A DNA stretch of 12,042 nt from Bacteroidetes bacterium 4572_114. Lineage in GTDB: Bacteria; Bacteroidota; Bacteroidia; Bacteroidales; 4484-276. Shown here piece by piece: positions 5,677 to 12,042 of the stretch. The notes beneath the pieces are model-generated. The model was not told where the DNA came from. It was given only the letters and a program-made list of their open reading frames with translations, and searched no databases. Made by a program: the position numbers and the translations under genes. The stretch covers positions 1-12,042 of the forward strand of contig NIVA01000066.1 in assembly GCA_002254335.1 (NCBI GenBank). The letters are read 5' to 3'. Within the stretch, counting starts at the first letter, position 1. Every line of letters starts with the position of its first letter.

Positions 5677-7428
5677 CTATTGACTGGCACTAATTTCCCT
5701 GATAAATTCAAACAAATCATCTTCGGGGCCAAGTGCCAGTTTTTTCTTTAAGCGGTAACGGGCACTCTTAATACTGTTGGGCGAAAGGTTAAGTACCGAA
5801 GCGGTTTCCTTGATGTTTAAGTTTAGCTTGATCAATGCACAATGCCGCAGGTCGTGGGTGCTTAAATCGGGAGTGAGTTTTATCAGTTCATCAAAAAAAT
5901 CTTTGTTTACCTGTTCGAAGTAGAGTTTAAACACATCCCAGTCCTTTTCTGTTTTCAGGCTTTGTTTAACCTGCATCTTCAACCGCCGCAGGTCGGGCCT
6001 TATCTCCTGTCGGGCATTTTTTGAAATTACATCTATGCCTCCGATTAATTCATAAAGCATTTTGTTCTTTTGCATGATATGAAGGGCGTGTGTGGTAAGT
6101 TGGCGTGTTTTGAAATCTATCTCCTGGTTCAACTCTTTTGTTTTAAGGTCTTTTGTTGCCAGTTCGCTGTTAATGAGTTGCTTTTCCTGCTCCAACAATT
6201 TCTTCTCCTGCTGATGAATGGTTTTGTCTTTTCGGCGTTTGGAAACTATCGAAAAAATCAACCATGCAGAAATAATCAGGATGAAGGCGATACCAGCAAT
6301 CAGGATTTCTTTTATCAACCGCTGGTGGCCTTCGGTTTGGCGCAAAACTATTATTTCGTTTTCTTTTACTTTCGATTCGTATTGCGACTGAAGTTCCATA
6401 AACTTGTCCTGGCTCTCTTTATTAAAAATACTATCGTTCATAGTCTTGTATTTCCAATACCAATCGTATGCCTGCTGATAATTGCCTTGTGCCGCATAGT
6501 TTTTTGAAAGTAGTTCGTAACCGTTCCTTAAATCCTTCCTGTCATCAATTTGTTCGGAAAGGGCCATTGCTTTTTCCGAAAACCCTATCGACATTGGGAA
6601 CTCTTTCATATTAAAATAGAGGTTGGAAATGGAAAGGTAACATTGTATAATCCCATGTTTGTCACCGTGCCTGAGCTTCAAACCAAGGGATTTGTTAAAC
6701 AGTTCAAGTGCTTTTGAATAAAGCCCCATGTCGCCATAAACATCTCCTATATTTGTATAACACATTGCAATATCCTTTTCACTTTCTTCTGTTTCAAATA
6801 TTTCGAGTGCCTTGTTGTAATATTCAAGAGCTTTGCCAAGATCCTTCCTTTCCCGGTAGATTATCCCGATATTATTTAACAGCAATGCCTCATCGTATGG
6901 AATGTTGAGTATCCTGATAGCACCGGCAGCTTTTTCCCAATATTCGATTGCTTTAGAAAAGTATTCCTGGTGATAATAGATAGTCCCGATATTTGCCAGG
7001 ATGTTTGCAATCCCCTCAAGATAGGCCTGTGTGCCCGGGTGCTGTTCCGAAAGGCCGGTAAATATTTCCAGGGCATCCTGATAATAGGCCACCGATTGGG
7101 AATAGTCCCCCCGGATAGTGCTGATTATCCCTTTTCGGTTGTAACAAATAGCCGTTGATTTTTTAAAAAATTCACCCTCCTTGTCCTTTGATAATTGTAA
7201 GGCATCAACAAAAAAGTGATTTGCCCTTGCAGGGTTATTGTCCTGTACCATGCTGCCAAGCTCAATGTAAATGGACACTTTGGCCGAATCATTTTGAGCT
7301 TCACCCAAAGCCTTGAGCAATAACAAAGTGTCGCTGTTGGCAAGAGAAGTTGAGATAACTGATACAAGGGCAAGCGCAATCAGGGATAGCCTTAAAACAA
7401 GACTTTTCGCCACTAACATAAAATCCAT
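5677..7428 (-). CDS. TPR-repeat membrane regulator with C-terminal LuxR-like HTH
   Basis: The protein has 583 residues. An N-terminal signal peptide (about 1-30, hydrophobic SLIALALVSVISTSLA) is followed by a row of tetratricopeptide repeats at ~35-350, with clear units such as ALLLNNIGIIYRERKDLGKA and IAMCYTNIGDVYGDMGLYSKA. One transmembrane helix lies at ~374-396 (ILIAGIAFILIISAWLIFSI), then a charged coiled coil (~397-450), and a helix-turn-helix at ~518-575 containing IKETASVLNLSPNSIKSARYRLKKKL. TPRs would lie in the periplasm and the DNA-binding part in the cytoplasm, a one-piece sensor-regulator common in Bacteroidota. The ligand is unknown. The gene is divergent from the large surface-protein gene starting at 7641, and regulation of that operon is a reasonable guess. 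The HTH call is pattern-based but fits well. Confidence 0.8.
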   Translation of the reverse strand: MDFMLVAKSLVLRLSLIALALVSVISTSLANSDTLLLLKALGEAQNDSAKVSIYIELGSMVQDNNPARANHFFVDALQLSKDKEGEFFKKSTAICYNRKGIISTIRGDYSQSVAYYQDALEIFTGLSEQHPGTQAYLEGIANILANIGTIYYHQEYFSKAIEYWEKAAGAIRILNIPYDEALLLNNIGIIYRERKDLGKALEYYNKALEIFETEESEKDIAMCYTNIGDVYGDMGLYSKALELFNKSLGLKLRHGDKHGIIQCYLSISNLYFNMKEFPMSIGFSEKAMALSEQIDDRKDLRNGYELLSKNYAAQGNYQQAYDWYWKYKTMNDSIFNKESQDKFMELQSQYESKVKENEIIVLRQTEGHQRLIKEILIAGIAFILIISAWLIFSIVSKRRKDKTIHQQEKKLLEQEKQLINSELATKDLKTKELNQEIDFKTRQLTTHALHIMQKNKMLYELIGGIDVISKNARQEIRPDLRRLKMQVKQSLKTEKDWDVFKLYFEQVNKDFFDELIKLTPDLSTHDLRHCALIKLNLNIKETASVLNLSPNSIKSARYRLKKKLALGPEDDLFEFIREISASQ

Positions 7429-7446
7429 ATTTGTTTTTGTTTCCTA

Positions 7447-7454
7447 CAAAAGTA
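7447..7454 (-). promoter_or_regulatory. Candidate -7 box of the TPR regulator gene
   Basis: On the minus strand the sequence reads TACTTTTG, an exact match to the Bacteroidota -7 consensus TAnnTTTG, 18 bases before the start codon. No well-spaced -33 TTTG is visible, so this is only half a promoter and implies a short leader. Confidence 0.4.
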
Positions 7455-7544
7455 TTAAATATCTGCAACCAATTTTTTATCCTACTTTCCGAAAATTAAG
7501 AAATGGCTAAGAATCAGTATATTAATATCATGCAAATTAGCAAA

Positions 7545-7585
7545 TGCATACCAAAAAGATACCTTGTAAATTGGATGTGCATACC
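7545..7585. repeat. Direct repeat TGCATACC in the divergent promoter region
   Basis: TGCATACC occurs at 7545-7552 and 7578-7585, exactly 33 bases apart (about three helical turns), between the divergent regulator and surface-protein genes. The second copy lies just upstream of the candidate rightward promoter. It could be a pair of binding sites, perhaps for the neighbouring HTH protein. An 8-mer pair can also arise by chance. Confidence 0.4.
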
Positions 7586-7603
7586 TTTTAGGGACTATGA
7601 AAA

Positions 7604-7636
7604 TTTGCAAAACCCCCTGGCCTGATAATACTTTAG
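7604..7636 (+). promoter_or_regulatory. Candidate Bacteroidota promoter of the surface-protein operon
   Basis: TTTG at 7604-7607 and TACTTTAG at 7629-7636 are separated by 21 bases, close to the -33/-7 arrangement (TTTG and TAnnTTTG, one mismatch) known from Bacteroides. The -7 box ends only 4 bases before the ATG at 7641, so initiation here would give a leaderless or nearly leaderless mRNA for that start. Confidence 0.45.
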
Positions 7637-7640
7637 CAAA

Positions 7641-8015
7641 ATGAAAAACAGTACCGACCTACATTCAGTATTGATTTATGCCATAGATGAAAAGTTACAT
7701 ATCCACTCCGATCATGTAATACAAAACGGGACAATACAAGTTTACGATGGGGCAGGGAATAAAATCCTGCAAAAGCCGGTTGATGGCACCGAGTACTTTT
7801 CGGTCAATATGAACGTAATCCGCGGCATATACCTCGTAAGGTTGAATACCGAAACCCAATCCATTGAAAAAAAGACATTTATTGGAAAAAAAGACGGCGA
7901 GGGTTTAATGATACCGATTGGAACAATTCAACTAATTGGGACGATGGTTCTGTGCCCGACAATACAATTGATGTTGTTGTCCCGTCAGGATGTACGAATT
8001 ATCCTTACATTTTGA
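7641..8015 (+). CDS. N-terminal piece of a frameshifted surface protein; resembles a T9SS type A sorting domain
   Basis: The 124-residue frame starts right after a candidate promoter. Residues ~10-85 read like a T9SS C-terminal sorting domain: a first strand LIYAIDEKLHIHS, then GTIQVYDGAGNKILQKP, FSVNMNVIRGIYLVRLN and a closing EKKTFIGKK. Such domains normally end a protein; here it begins one. There is no signal peptide. After KKDGEG this frame turns to nonsense, while the next frame continues FNDTDWNNSTNWDDGSVP, a typical surface-protein segment. Adding one T to the TTT at 7904-7906 joins both into one 814-residue protein ending at 10084. The downstream frame has no ATG between its previous stop (7865) and 7952, which supports the join. 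Alternatives are a decayed remnant of an earlier gene's end, or a true short ORF. Confidence 0.55.
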   Translation: MKNSTDLHSVLIYAIDEKLHIHSDHVIQNGTIQVYDGAGNKILQKPVDGTEYFSVNMNVIRGIYLVRLNTETQSIEKKTFIGKKDGEGLMIPIGTIQLIGTMVLCPTIQLMLLSRQDVRIILTF

Positions 8016-10084
8016 AAATGTTGGTCGTAGGATCGGGCTATGTGGCCGGGGATATCTATCGGTGCAAATCACTCGAAATACAATCAGGGGCCAACATCAT
8101 GTCGCAGGAAAGTTTGTGGGTAAATGGCACAATGACCGTGGCCGGCCTCTACCTGTACGATAATCAGTGGCTTTCGGGCACACACATTATTAATTCGGGC
8201 GGAAGTATGGCTATTACTTCCTCCGGATCGGTTTTTATCGGGCAATATTTAGGGATCCCTTCAATCCAAAAACAGGACTTAATTGTAAATTCCGGTGGAA
8301 CGTTATCAAACGCCGGCTACTTTACAGTCAACGATTGCCTTATCGTCAATAGTGGGGCGACCTTTACCATGACAGGGAATTATGCCGCCATCATGGGATG
8401 GGAGGGCGATTATAACAGTACCTGTCCGGCATCTTTTTATGTTGCAAGCGGTGCGGCCGGTGGCGTGTCTGGTGGGGAGTTCTTTGTACAGGGCAAGGAA
8501 AAAACAGGTTACTATGCCGTGAACATCCTTGAGCCTACATTTGATTTTACAGGTACCAGCAAATTTACCTTTTTCGTTGAGCCTGATCAGGCGTCCCCTT
8601 ATCCTGATTTTTCGGTGAACACCACATCCGGTGTTGAGTTTCGGGATGTGGAGGTTAACAACCAGGGCGCCCTTACAACTTTTTTTGGCACTATGAAAGT
8701 AAACAATGATTTTACAGTCGAGGTCCCATCGTCCATGACATTGGCATCAGGCGCCACGCTGAACATTGCAAACGATATGGTGCTTAAAACCAATATAATC
8801 CCTCAATATGCATATTATGCCACATTGATAGATTTAGGGCAGCTGACCGTTGGTGGCGATGCACAACTACAATGGTCGATACAGGGAAAACTATGGCACC
8901 TGGTCTCTTCGCCTGTAAATAATGAAACCTCATCTTTGTTCAACGGGATGTTCCTCCAGGAGTTTTCTGAAACAACAAACCAATGGACTGATATTACCTC
9001 GATAAACCAACCATTAAATGTTATGGAAGGCTATGCTGCCTGGTTTGATAACGATTGGTGGTCCGGGATTTATTTTACCGGTGATTTTAACACAGGGACG
9101 GTTGGCTCCAACAATAACCTCACTAAAAACAACCAGGGGTGGAACCTCGTGGGCAACCCATATCCATCGTCAATTGATTGGGAAGCAACGTCCGGCTGGA
9201 CAAAAACAAACCTTAACACGGCAATATATCTGGAAAACAACGGAAACTGGGCAACCTATAATGGTGGGGTAGGGACCAATGGCGGGTCAAGGTATATTGC
9301 GCCCTGCCATGGTTTTTTTGTGCAGGCTAATGCACATCCGGCAACATTAATAATGACCAACGATGTGAGGGTGCACAACAAAGCAGCCTATTTTAAAAAT
9401 GAATTGTCCGATTATTTACGGTTGCGGGTTGTTGCAATTAATGGTTACAATGACGGTCCTTCAGATGAATTGGTAATCCGTATCCATCCTGATGCAACAG
9501 AGGGTTTTGACGGTAAATTTGATGCCCATAAGTTGTTTGCGCCCAACCAGGAAATACCCCAGGTTTATTGTAGCGGCCACGACCTGGCAATTAATGCCCT
9601 GCCCGAAATAATGCCTGTTATGATAAATTTCAGGCCCAACCAAACCGGGGGTTATAAAATTCAGATTGATGATTGTGATGGTTTTGCCAATGTGTACCTG
9701 ACAGATAATTTTACCGGTGCCCAATGCGATCTTATCCCAGGCCCCTATTTCTTTGATGCTGATATTTCTGACCCGGAAGATAGGTTTATTTTGGAGTTTA
9801 AGGCGGCGGGAATCATTTATCCCAACGGCCCTGGCCATAAAAACCCCATTAAAATATTGTCTCAGGGAAGCCAGGTTAATATTATCCTTACAGATGAAGC
9901 CCTGAGTTACGGTGGGGATGAAAATTTAACAGTAAGGGTTTGTGATATATTGGGCAGGGATGTTGCCATTGAGGCATTCCCACCACAAAAAAACAGTAGC
10001 ATCACCATAAACAGTAAAGGGGTTTATATAATTACAGCAGAATATAAGCAGGATAAAATCACGGTCAAGACCCAAATTTTTTAA
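7952..10084 (+). CDS. Large repetitive cell-surface protein with T9SS type A C-terminal sorting domain
   Basis: This 710-residue frame is open from 7868, and the ATG at 7952 is probably internal because the family-like motif WNNSTNWDDGSVPDN lies upstream of it. Residues ~1-290 are rich in G, S, N and short strands (IINSGGSMAITSSGSVFIG, LIVNSGGTLSNAGYFTVND), suggesting a beta-helix-like stalk. WHLVSSPV (~315) and GWNLVGNPYPSSIDW (~396-410) mark a domain that recurs in Bacteroidota surface proteins. The end (~635-710) contains LTVRVCDILGRDVA and GVYIITAEYKQDKITVKTQIF-like strands of a T9SS sorting domain, normally removed as the protein is anchored to the cell surface. The expected Sec signal peptide is not found, even after joining with the piece at 7641. 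Function may be adhesion or matrix formation; nothing catalytic is visible. A small gene follows after 19 nt. Confidence 0.75.
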   Translation: MPDNTIDVVVPSGCTNYPYILKMLVVGSGYVAGDIYRCKSLEIQSGANIMSQESLWVNGTMTVAGLYLYDNQWLSGTHIINSGGSMAITSSGSVFIGQYLGIPSIQKQDLIVNSGGTLSNAGYFTVNDCLIVNSGATFTMTGNYAAIMGWEGDYNSTCPASFYVASGAAGGVSGGEFFVQGKEKTGYYAVNILEPTFDFTGTSKFTFFVEPDQASPYPDFSVNTTSGVEFRDVEVNNQGALTTFFGTMKVNNDFTVEVPSSMTLASGATLNIANDMVLKTNIIPQYAYYATLIDLGQLTVGGDAQLQWSIQGKLWHLVSSPVNNETSSLFNGMFLQEFSETTNQWTDITSINQPLNVMEGYAAWFDNDWWSGIYFTGDFNTGTVGSNNNLTKNNQGWNLVGNPYPSSIDWEATSGWTKTNLNTAIYLENNGNWATYNGGVGTNGGSRYIAPCHGFFVQANAHPATLIMTNDVRVHNKAAYFKNELSDYLRLRVVAINGYNDGPSDELVIRIHPDATEGFDGKFDAHKLFAPNQEIPQVYCSGHDLAINALPEIMPVMINFRPNQTGGYKIQIDDCDGFANVYLTDNFTGAQCDLIPGPYFFDADISDPEDRFILEFKAAGIIYPNGPGHKNPIKILSQGSQVNIILTDEALSYGGDENLTVRVCDILGRDVAIEAFPPQKNSSITINSKGVYIITAEYKQDKITVKTQIF

Positions 10085-10103
10085 CCCATAAAATAAAATA
10101 ACG

Positions 10104-10340
10104 ATGAAAAAGATTTTGACAATTATTGTGTTACAAACGACTTTCCTTTTCGCAGTTTCCCCATTGTATGCCCAATCGGACCCGCCCCACCCAAACTACG
10201 GGAACAATCCCGGGGGCGGTTCCACCCCGGTTGGCGGAGGTGCCCCCATTGGCGAAGGCTTGATATTATTAGTAGGATTGGGCGTTGCGTATGGTGGAAA
10301 GAAGATTTACAACTATAAGAAACGGAAACTTGTGGGATAG
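10104..10340 (+). CDS. Small secreted protein with PID-CTERM-like C-terminal sorting signal
   Basis: The 78-residue product has a clear signal peptide (1-24, ending LYAQ), a Pro/Gly-rich middle (DPPHPNYGNNPGGGSTPVGGG), then PIGEG at 48-52, a hydrophobic stretch LILLVGLGVAYGG (53-65) and a basic tail KKIYNYKKRK. This matches the layout of Bacteroidota PID-CTERM proteins (PIDGG, short helix, AYG.KK), with the motif Asp replaced by Gly. The protein should be exported and held in the membrane by its C-terminus, perhaps to be processed by a dedicated sorting enzyme that is not in this window. It starts 19 nt after the large surface-protein gene and is surely in the same operon. The TAG stop is directly followed by the second ~89-bp element, whose first codon-frame triplet is another stop, TAA. 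Confidence 0.7.
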   Translation: MKKILTIIVLQTTFLFAVSPLYAQSDPPHPNYGNNPGGGSTPVGGGAPIGEGLILLVGLGVAYGGKKIYNYKKRKLVG

Positions 10341-10428
10341 TAACTGTCAGACAGTTTAATCAAAAAGACACCGCATAGTGTTTTAACTTCAGTGTTTAGC
10401 TTTGAGGATAACTGTCTGACAGCTTTTT
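10341..10428 (+). repeat. ~89-bp element with complementary ends, copy 2; candidate terminator of the surface-protein operon
   Basis: This is the inverted second copy of the element at 5522-5610. It begins TAACTGTCAGACAGTTTA immediately after the stop codon at 10338-10340 and ends GATAACTGTCTGACAGC followed by TTTTT (10424-10428). Its ends pair over at least 13 bp, leaving a loop of about 55 nt. Read rightward it therefore has terminator polarity for the operon 7641-10340, exactly as copy 1 has for the leftward regulator gene. It also separates two convergent genes. Confidence 0.7.
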
Positions 10429-10466
10429 AAATTCAGGGGATGACTTCAAGGCACCCCCCGAATGCT

Positions 10467-11318
10467 TTATTTTACAACAAAAGTACCGGTACCTGCCATT
10501 TTATCGGTCAGGCCAATTGTATAGTGGTAAACGCCCGGTGAGAAGTTACCAATGGATATATTAACCTCGTTTGCCCCTTGCATATATCTTTTATCCTTCA
10601 TCGAATAAACCATTTGCCCTTGTATATTGAAAATATTTACCGAAACATTTTCAGGTTGTCTCAGTTCAAAAGGGATGTTTATTTGTTGGCTTGCCGGGCT
10701 TGGATAGGCTGCCCCTAAAAAAGATAATGAAGCCTGGGGGCCATTGATGCCAGCGACATCAGTAAGGTTAAGGTTGTCAATAGTATAGGTTGTGCCTTCG
10801 TGGGCATCCGGGAATTTATTCCCCGACATTATTTCAATTTGTGCCGAAGTAGGGATTTCTTCGGAAGTATAATGAATTGGGATTGTGAATTTTGTAAAGC
10901 CGGCCTGTTCTTCTGAAATAATTATAGAACCTTCACCAATGGTATTATCATCTTTCCACATATGTAAAAAGACAAAGAGTGAGTCGTTTTCCACAGGGCT
11001 TCCTTTGAAATATCCGGTGAGGTAAAGAAACCTTTCGTTAACTTCAATGTTATCATAGTTCAATATCGCTGCTTCTATGCTTCCGCCAATACTTACTACT
11101 TTTAATTCGGCAGCATACTCACTTTCATAACCAGGTCCGGCCTTAAAAACATCTTGATGGTCACTGGTATTATGAACTGCCGTCCAGTGTTCTGGCACAA
11201 CCCCGCCACTTGCATTTGTTGTCCAGGTTTCAAAATCACCATTTGGGATATTTTGTCCGGAAACCGACAAGCCTGCAAATAAGCTTAAGCTCAAAAGAAT
11301 AATTGTAAATTTTCTCAT
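10467..11318 (-). CDS. Secreted protein with T9SS type A sorting domain
   Basis: The protein has 283 residues. A signal peptide covers 1-21 (MRKFTIILLSLSLFAGLSVSG), followed by NIPNGDFETWT, an opening typical of Bacteroidota jelly-roll or carbohydrate-binding-like domains (as in PCMD/BT2081-type proteins). Residues ~25-190 form this beta-rich domain, ending YTIDNLNLT. The C-terminal ~80 residues (from AYPSPASQQINIPF) are a T9SS sorting domain: VSVNIFNIQGQMVYS, NEVNISIGNFSPGVYHYTI and a final GTFVVK. The product is thus expected to cross the outer membrane and be anchored or released. There is no cysteine at the signal cleavage site, so it is not a lipoprotein. Ligand binding is guessed from fold only. 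It lies 30 nt downstream of the Uma2 gene, with no obvious promoter between. Confidence 0.75.
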   Translation of the reverse strand: MRKFTIILLSLSLFAGLSVSGQNIPNGDFETWTTNASGGVVPEHWTAVHNTSDHQDVFKAGPGYESEYAAELKVVSIGGSIEAAILNYDNIEVNERFLYLTGYFKGSPVENDSLFVFLHMWKDDNTIGEGSIIISEEQAGFTKFTIPIHYTSEEIPTSAQIEIMSGNKFPDAHEGTTYTIDNLNLTDVAGINGPQASLSFLGAAYPSPASQQINIPFELRQPENVSVNIFNIQGQMVYSMKDKRYMQGANEVNISIGNFSPGVYHYTIGLTDKMAGTGTFVVK

Positions 11319-11348
11319 AATTTTAATTTATTGATTAGTAAATATTAA

Positions 11349-11936
11349 TTAATCTTTAAATACTTCCTCAAGTTCAACAACAACGTCTTCAAAAATATTG
11401 ACCTTAACTTTCGAATTATCTGCATACATGCCAATTAGCCGGAATTCCCCTTTTGCATCAAGCAAAAAAACACTCACGGTTTTACTTTCGGGATAAACTA
11501 TCCAGTACTCTTTTACACCATGATTTTCGTAAAGGTGATATTTATCTTCAACATCATGTTTTGCCGTTCCGGGTGAAATAATTTCAATAATAAAATCAGG
11601 GGCGCCAATACAACCTTTATCGTCCAGTTTTGTTAAATCACATATCACCGAAATATCCGGCTGGACAACAGTGTAAACCTGCTCATCCGAAGTTTCACCT
11701 GGGTTATTTGGAAAGCGGACATCGAAGGGGGCGAAATAGGCTTTACAAGTTTTATCGGAAAACTGATTCCAAAGCTGTGTAAATAACCTGGCTGCAACGT
11801 CCTGATGAATCCGCCGTGGGGCAGGGGACATCATTTTAATAAAACCACCGATGAGTTCCCTTCTTTTTTCATCCATCCAGGTGAGGTAATCAGCAAATGT
11901 GTAACGTTTGTTTAGGTCAAGTTGAAGTGTATCCAT
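11349..11936 (-). CDS. Uma2-family (DUF820) PD-(D/E)XK-like nuclease
   Basis: The 195-residue product matches the Uma2 pattern along its length: YTFADYLTWMDE...ELIGG at 12-31, MMSPAPRRIHQ at 35-45, APFDVRFP at 69-76, VVQPDISVICD at 90-100 with Asp94, GAPDFIIEIISPGTAKHD at 111-128 with Glu118, and VKEYWIVYPE at 141-150. Asp94 and Glu118 are the expected metal-binding pair of the restriction-endonuclease-like fold. The biological role of the family is poorly known; members are common in cyanobacteria and Bacteroidota and are often near mobile DNA. The family usually has ELIDG where this protein has ELIGG, so one early acidic residue is missing. Another PD-(D/E)XK-fold gene lies at 4530-5493, but from a different family. 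Confidence 0.88.
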   Translation of the reverse strand: MDTLQLDLNKRYTFADYLTWMDEKRRELIGGFIKMMSPAPRRIHQDVAARLFTQLWNQFSDKTCKAYFAPFDVRFPNNPGETSDEQVYTVVQPDISVICDLTKLDDKGCIGAPDFIIEIISPGTAKHDVEDKYHLYENHGVKEYWIVYPESKTVSVFLLDAKGEFRLIGMYADNSKVKVNIFEDVVVELEEVFKD

Positions 11937-11950
11937 GGTAAAGTTTTTTA

Positions 11951-11958
11951 CAAAAATA
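11951..11958 (-). promoter_or_regulatory. Candidate -7 box of the Uma2 gene
   Basis: The minus strand reads TATTTTTG, matching TAnnTTTG, 14 bases before the start codon. The surrounding run of T residues makes a chance match more likely, and no -33 element at the right distance is evident. Confidence 0.3.
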
Positions 11959-11997
11959 AAAAAAACTTTTCAAGATATGGGTTTACACCGAAATACT

Positions 11998-12016
11998 GGC
12001 TAAATATTATTTAGCC
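11998..12016. repeat. Inverted repeat upstream of the Uma2 gene
   Basis: GGCTAAAT-ATT-ATTTAGCC is a perfect 8-bp stem with a 3-base loop, 62 bases upstream of the Uma2 start. No long T run follows on the plus strand, so it could be an operator or a weak terminator of a gene outside the window. Confidence 0.45.
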
Positions 12017-12042
12017 TTTGCCCATAAAAAAAAGGAACACCT

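Noticed and set aside
6070..6507. 145-codon plus-strand open frame
   Set aside because: It lies wholly opposite the well-supported TPR-HTH regulator gene and its translation shows no recognisable domain; it is a shadow frame.
9461..9838. 125-codon minus-strand open frame
   Set aside because: It lies opposite the surface-protein gene, which has clear domain structure in its own frame; no family resemblance is seen in the reverse frame.

Overview
The window looks like a chromosomal piece of a Bacteroidota bacterium. Several genes carry C-terminal domains typical of the type IX secretion system (T9SS), which is confined to that phylum. A small protein has a PID-CTERM-like tail. A TPR/membrane/HTH regulator of a common Bacteroidota design is present. 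Starts lack Shine-Dalgarno sequences, and TAnnTTTG-like -7 boxes can be seen. Base composition is moderately AT-rich. I see no rRNA, tRNA, CRISPR array or complete IS element.

Left part (1-4382): the end of a multi-pass membrane protein, then a spacer with two arrays of short repeats. A tight two-gene unit follows: an AdiA-type PLP-dependent arginine decarboxylase and, 5 nt later, an ArcD/AdiC-like basic amino acid antiporter. Together these make a plausible arginine-dependent acid-resistance module: import arginine, consume a cytoplasmic proton by decarboxylation, export agmatine. A branched hairpin followed by six T residues ends this unit.

Middle (4383-5676): a patch of small palindromes, including a perfect 18-bp one, then a PD-(D/E)XK nuclease/transposase-family gene (Rpn/PDDEXK_2 type) broken by an apparent single-base frameshift in a C run. 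Next comes the first copy of an ~89-bp element whose ends are complementary to each other.

Right-centre (5677-10428): a block bounded by two oppositely oriented copies of that ~89-bp element. It holds a leftward TPR-TM-HTH regulator and, divergently, a large repetitive surface protein with a T9SS C-terminal domain plus a small PID-CTERM-like protein. The large protein is split by a second apparent single-base frameshift in a T run. Its N-terminal piece lacks a signal peptide and itself looks like a T9SS sorting domain, which is an odd arrangement. Each ~89-bp copy lies downstream of the outer gene of the block and ends in a T run in the direction of transcription, so the pair may act as outward-facing terminators.

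Right end (10429-12042): two leftward genes, a Uma2-family nuclease and, 30 nt downstream, a secreted protein with a T9SS sorting domain. The last 106 bases hold a candidate promoter and an 8-bp inverted repeat.

The two frameshifts both sit in homopolymers, so sequencing error is a live explanation for both. The most unusual items are the paired ~89-bp elements, the sorting domain at the wrong end of the large protein, and the 10-11-bp periodic AATGAC array upstream of the decarboxylase.
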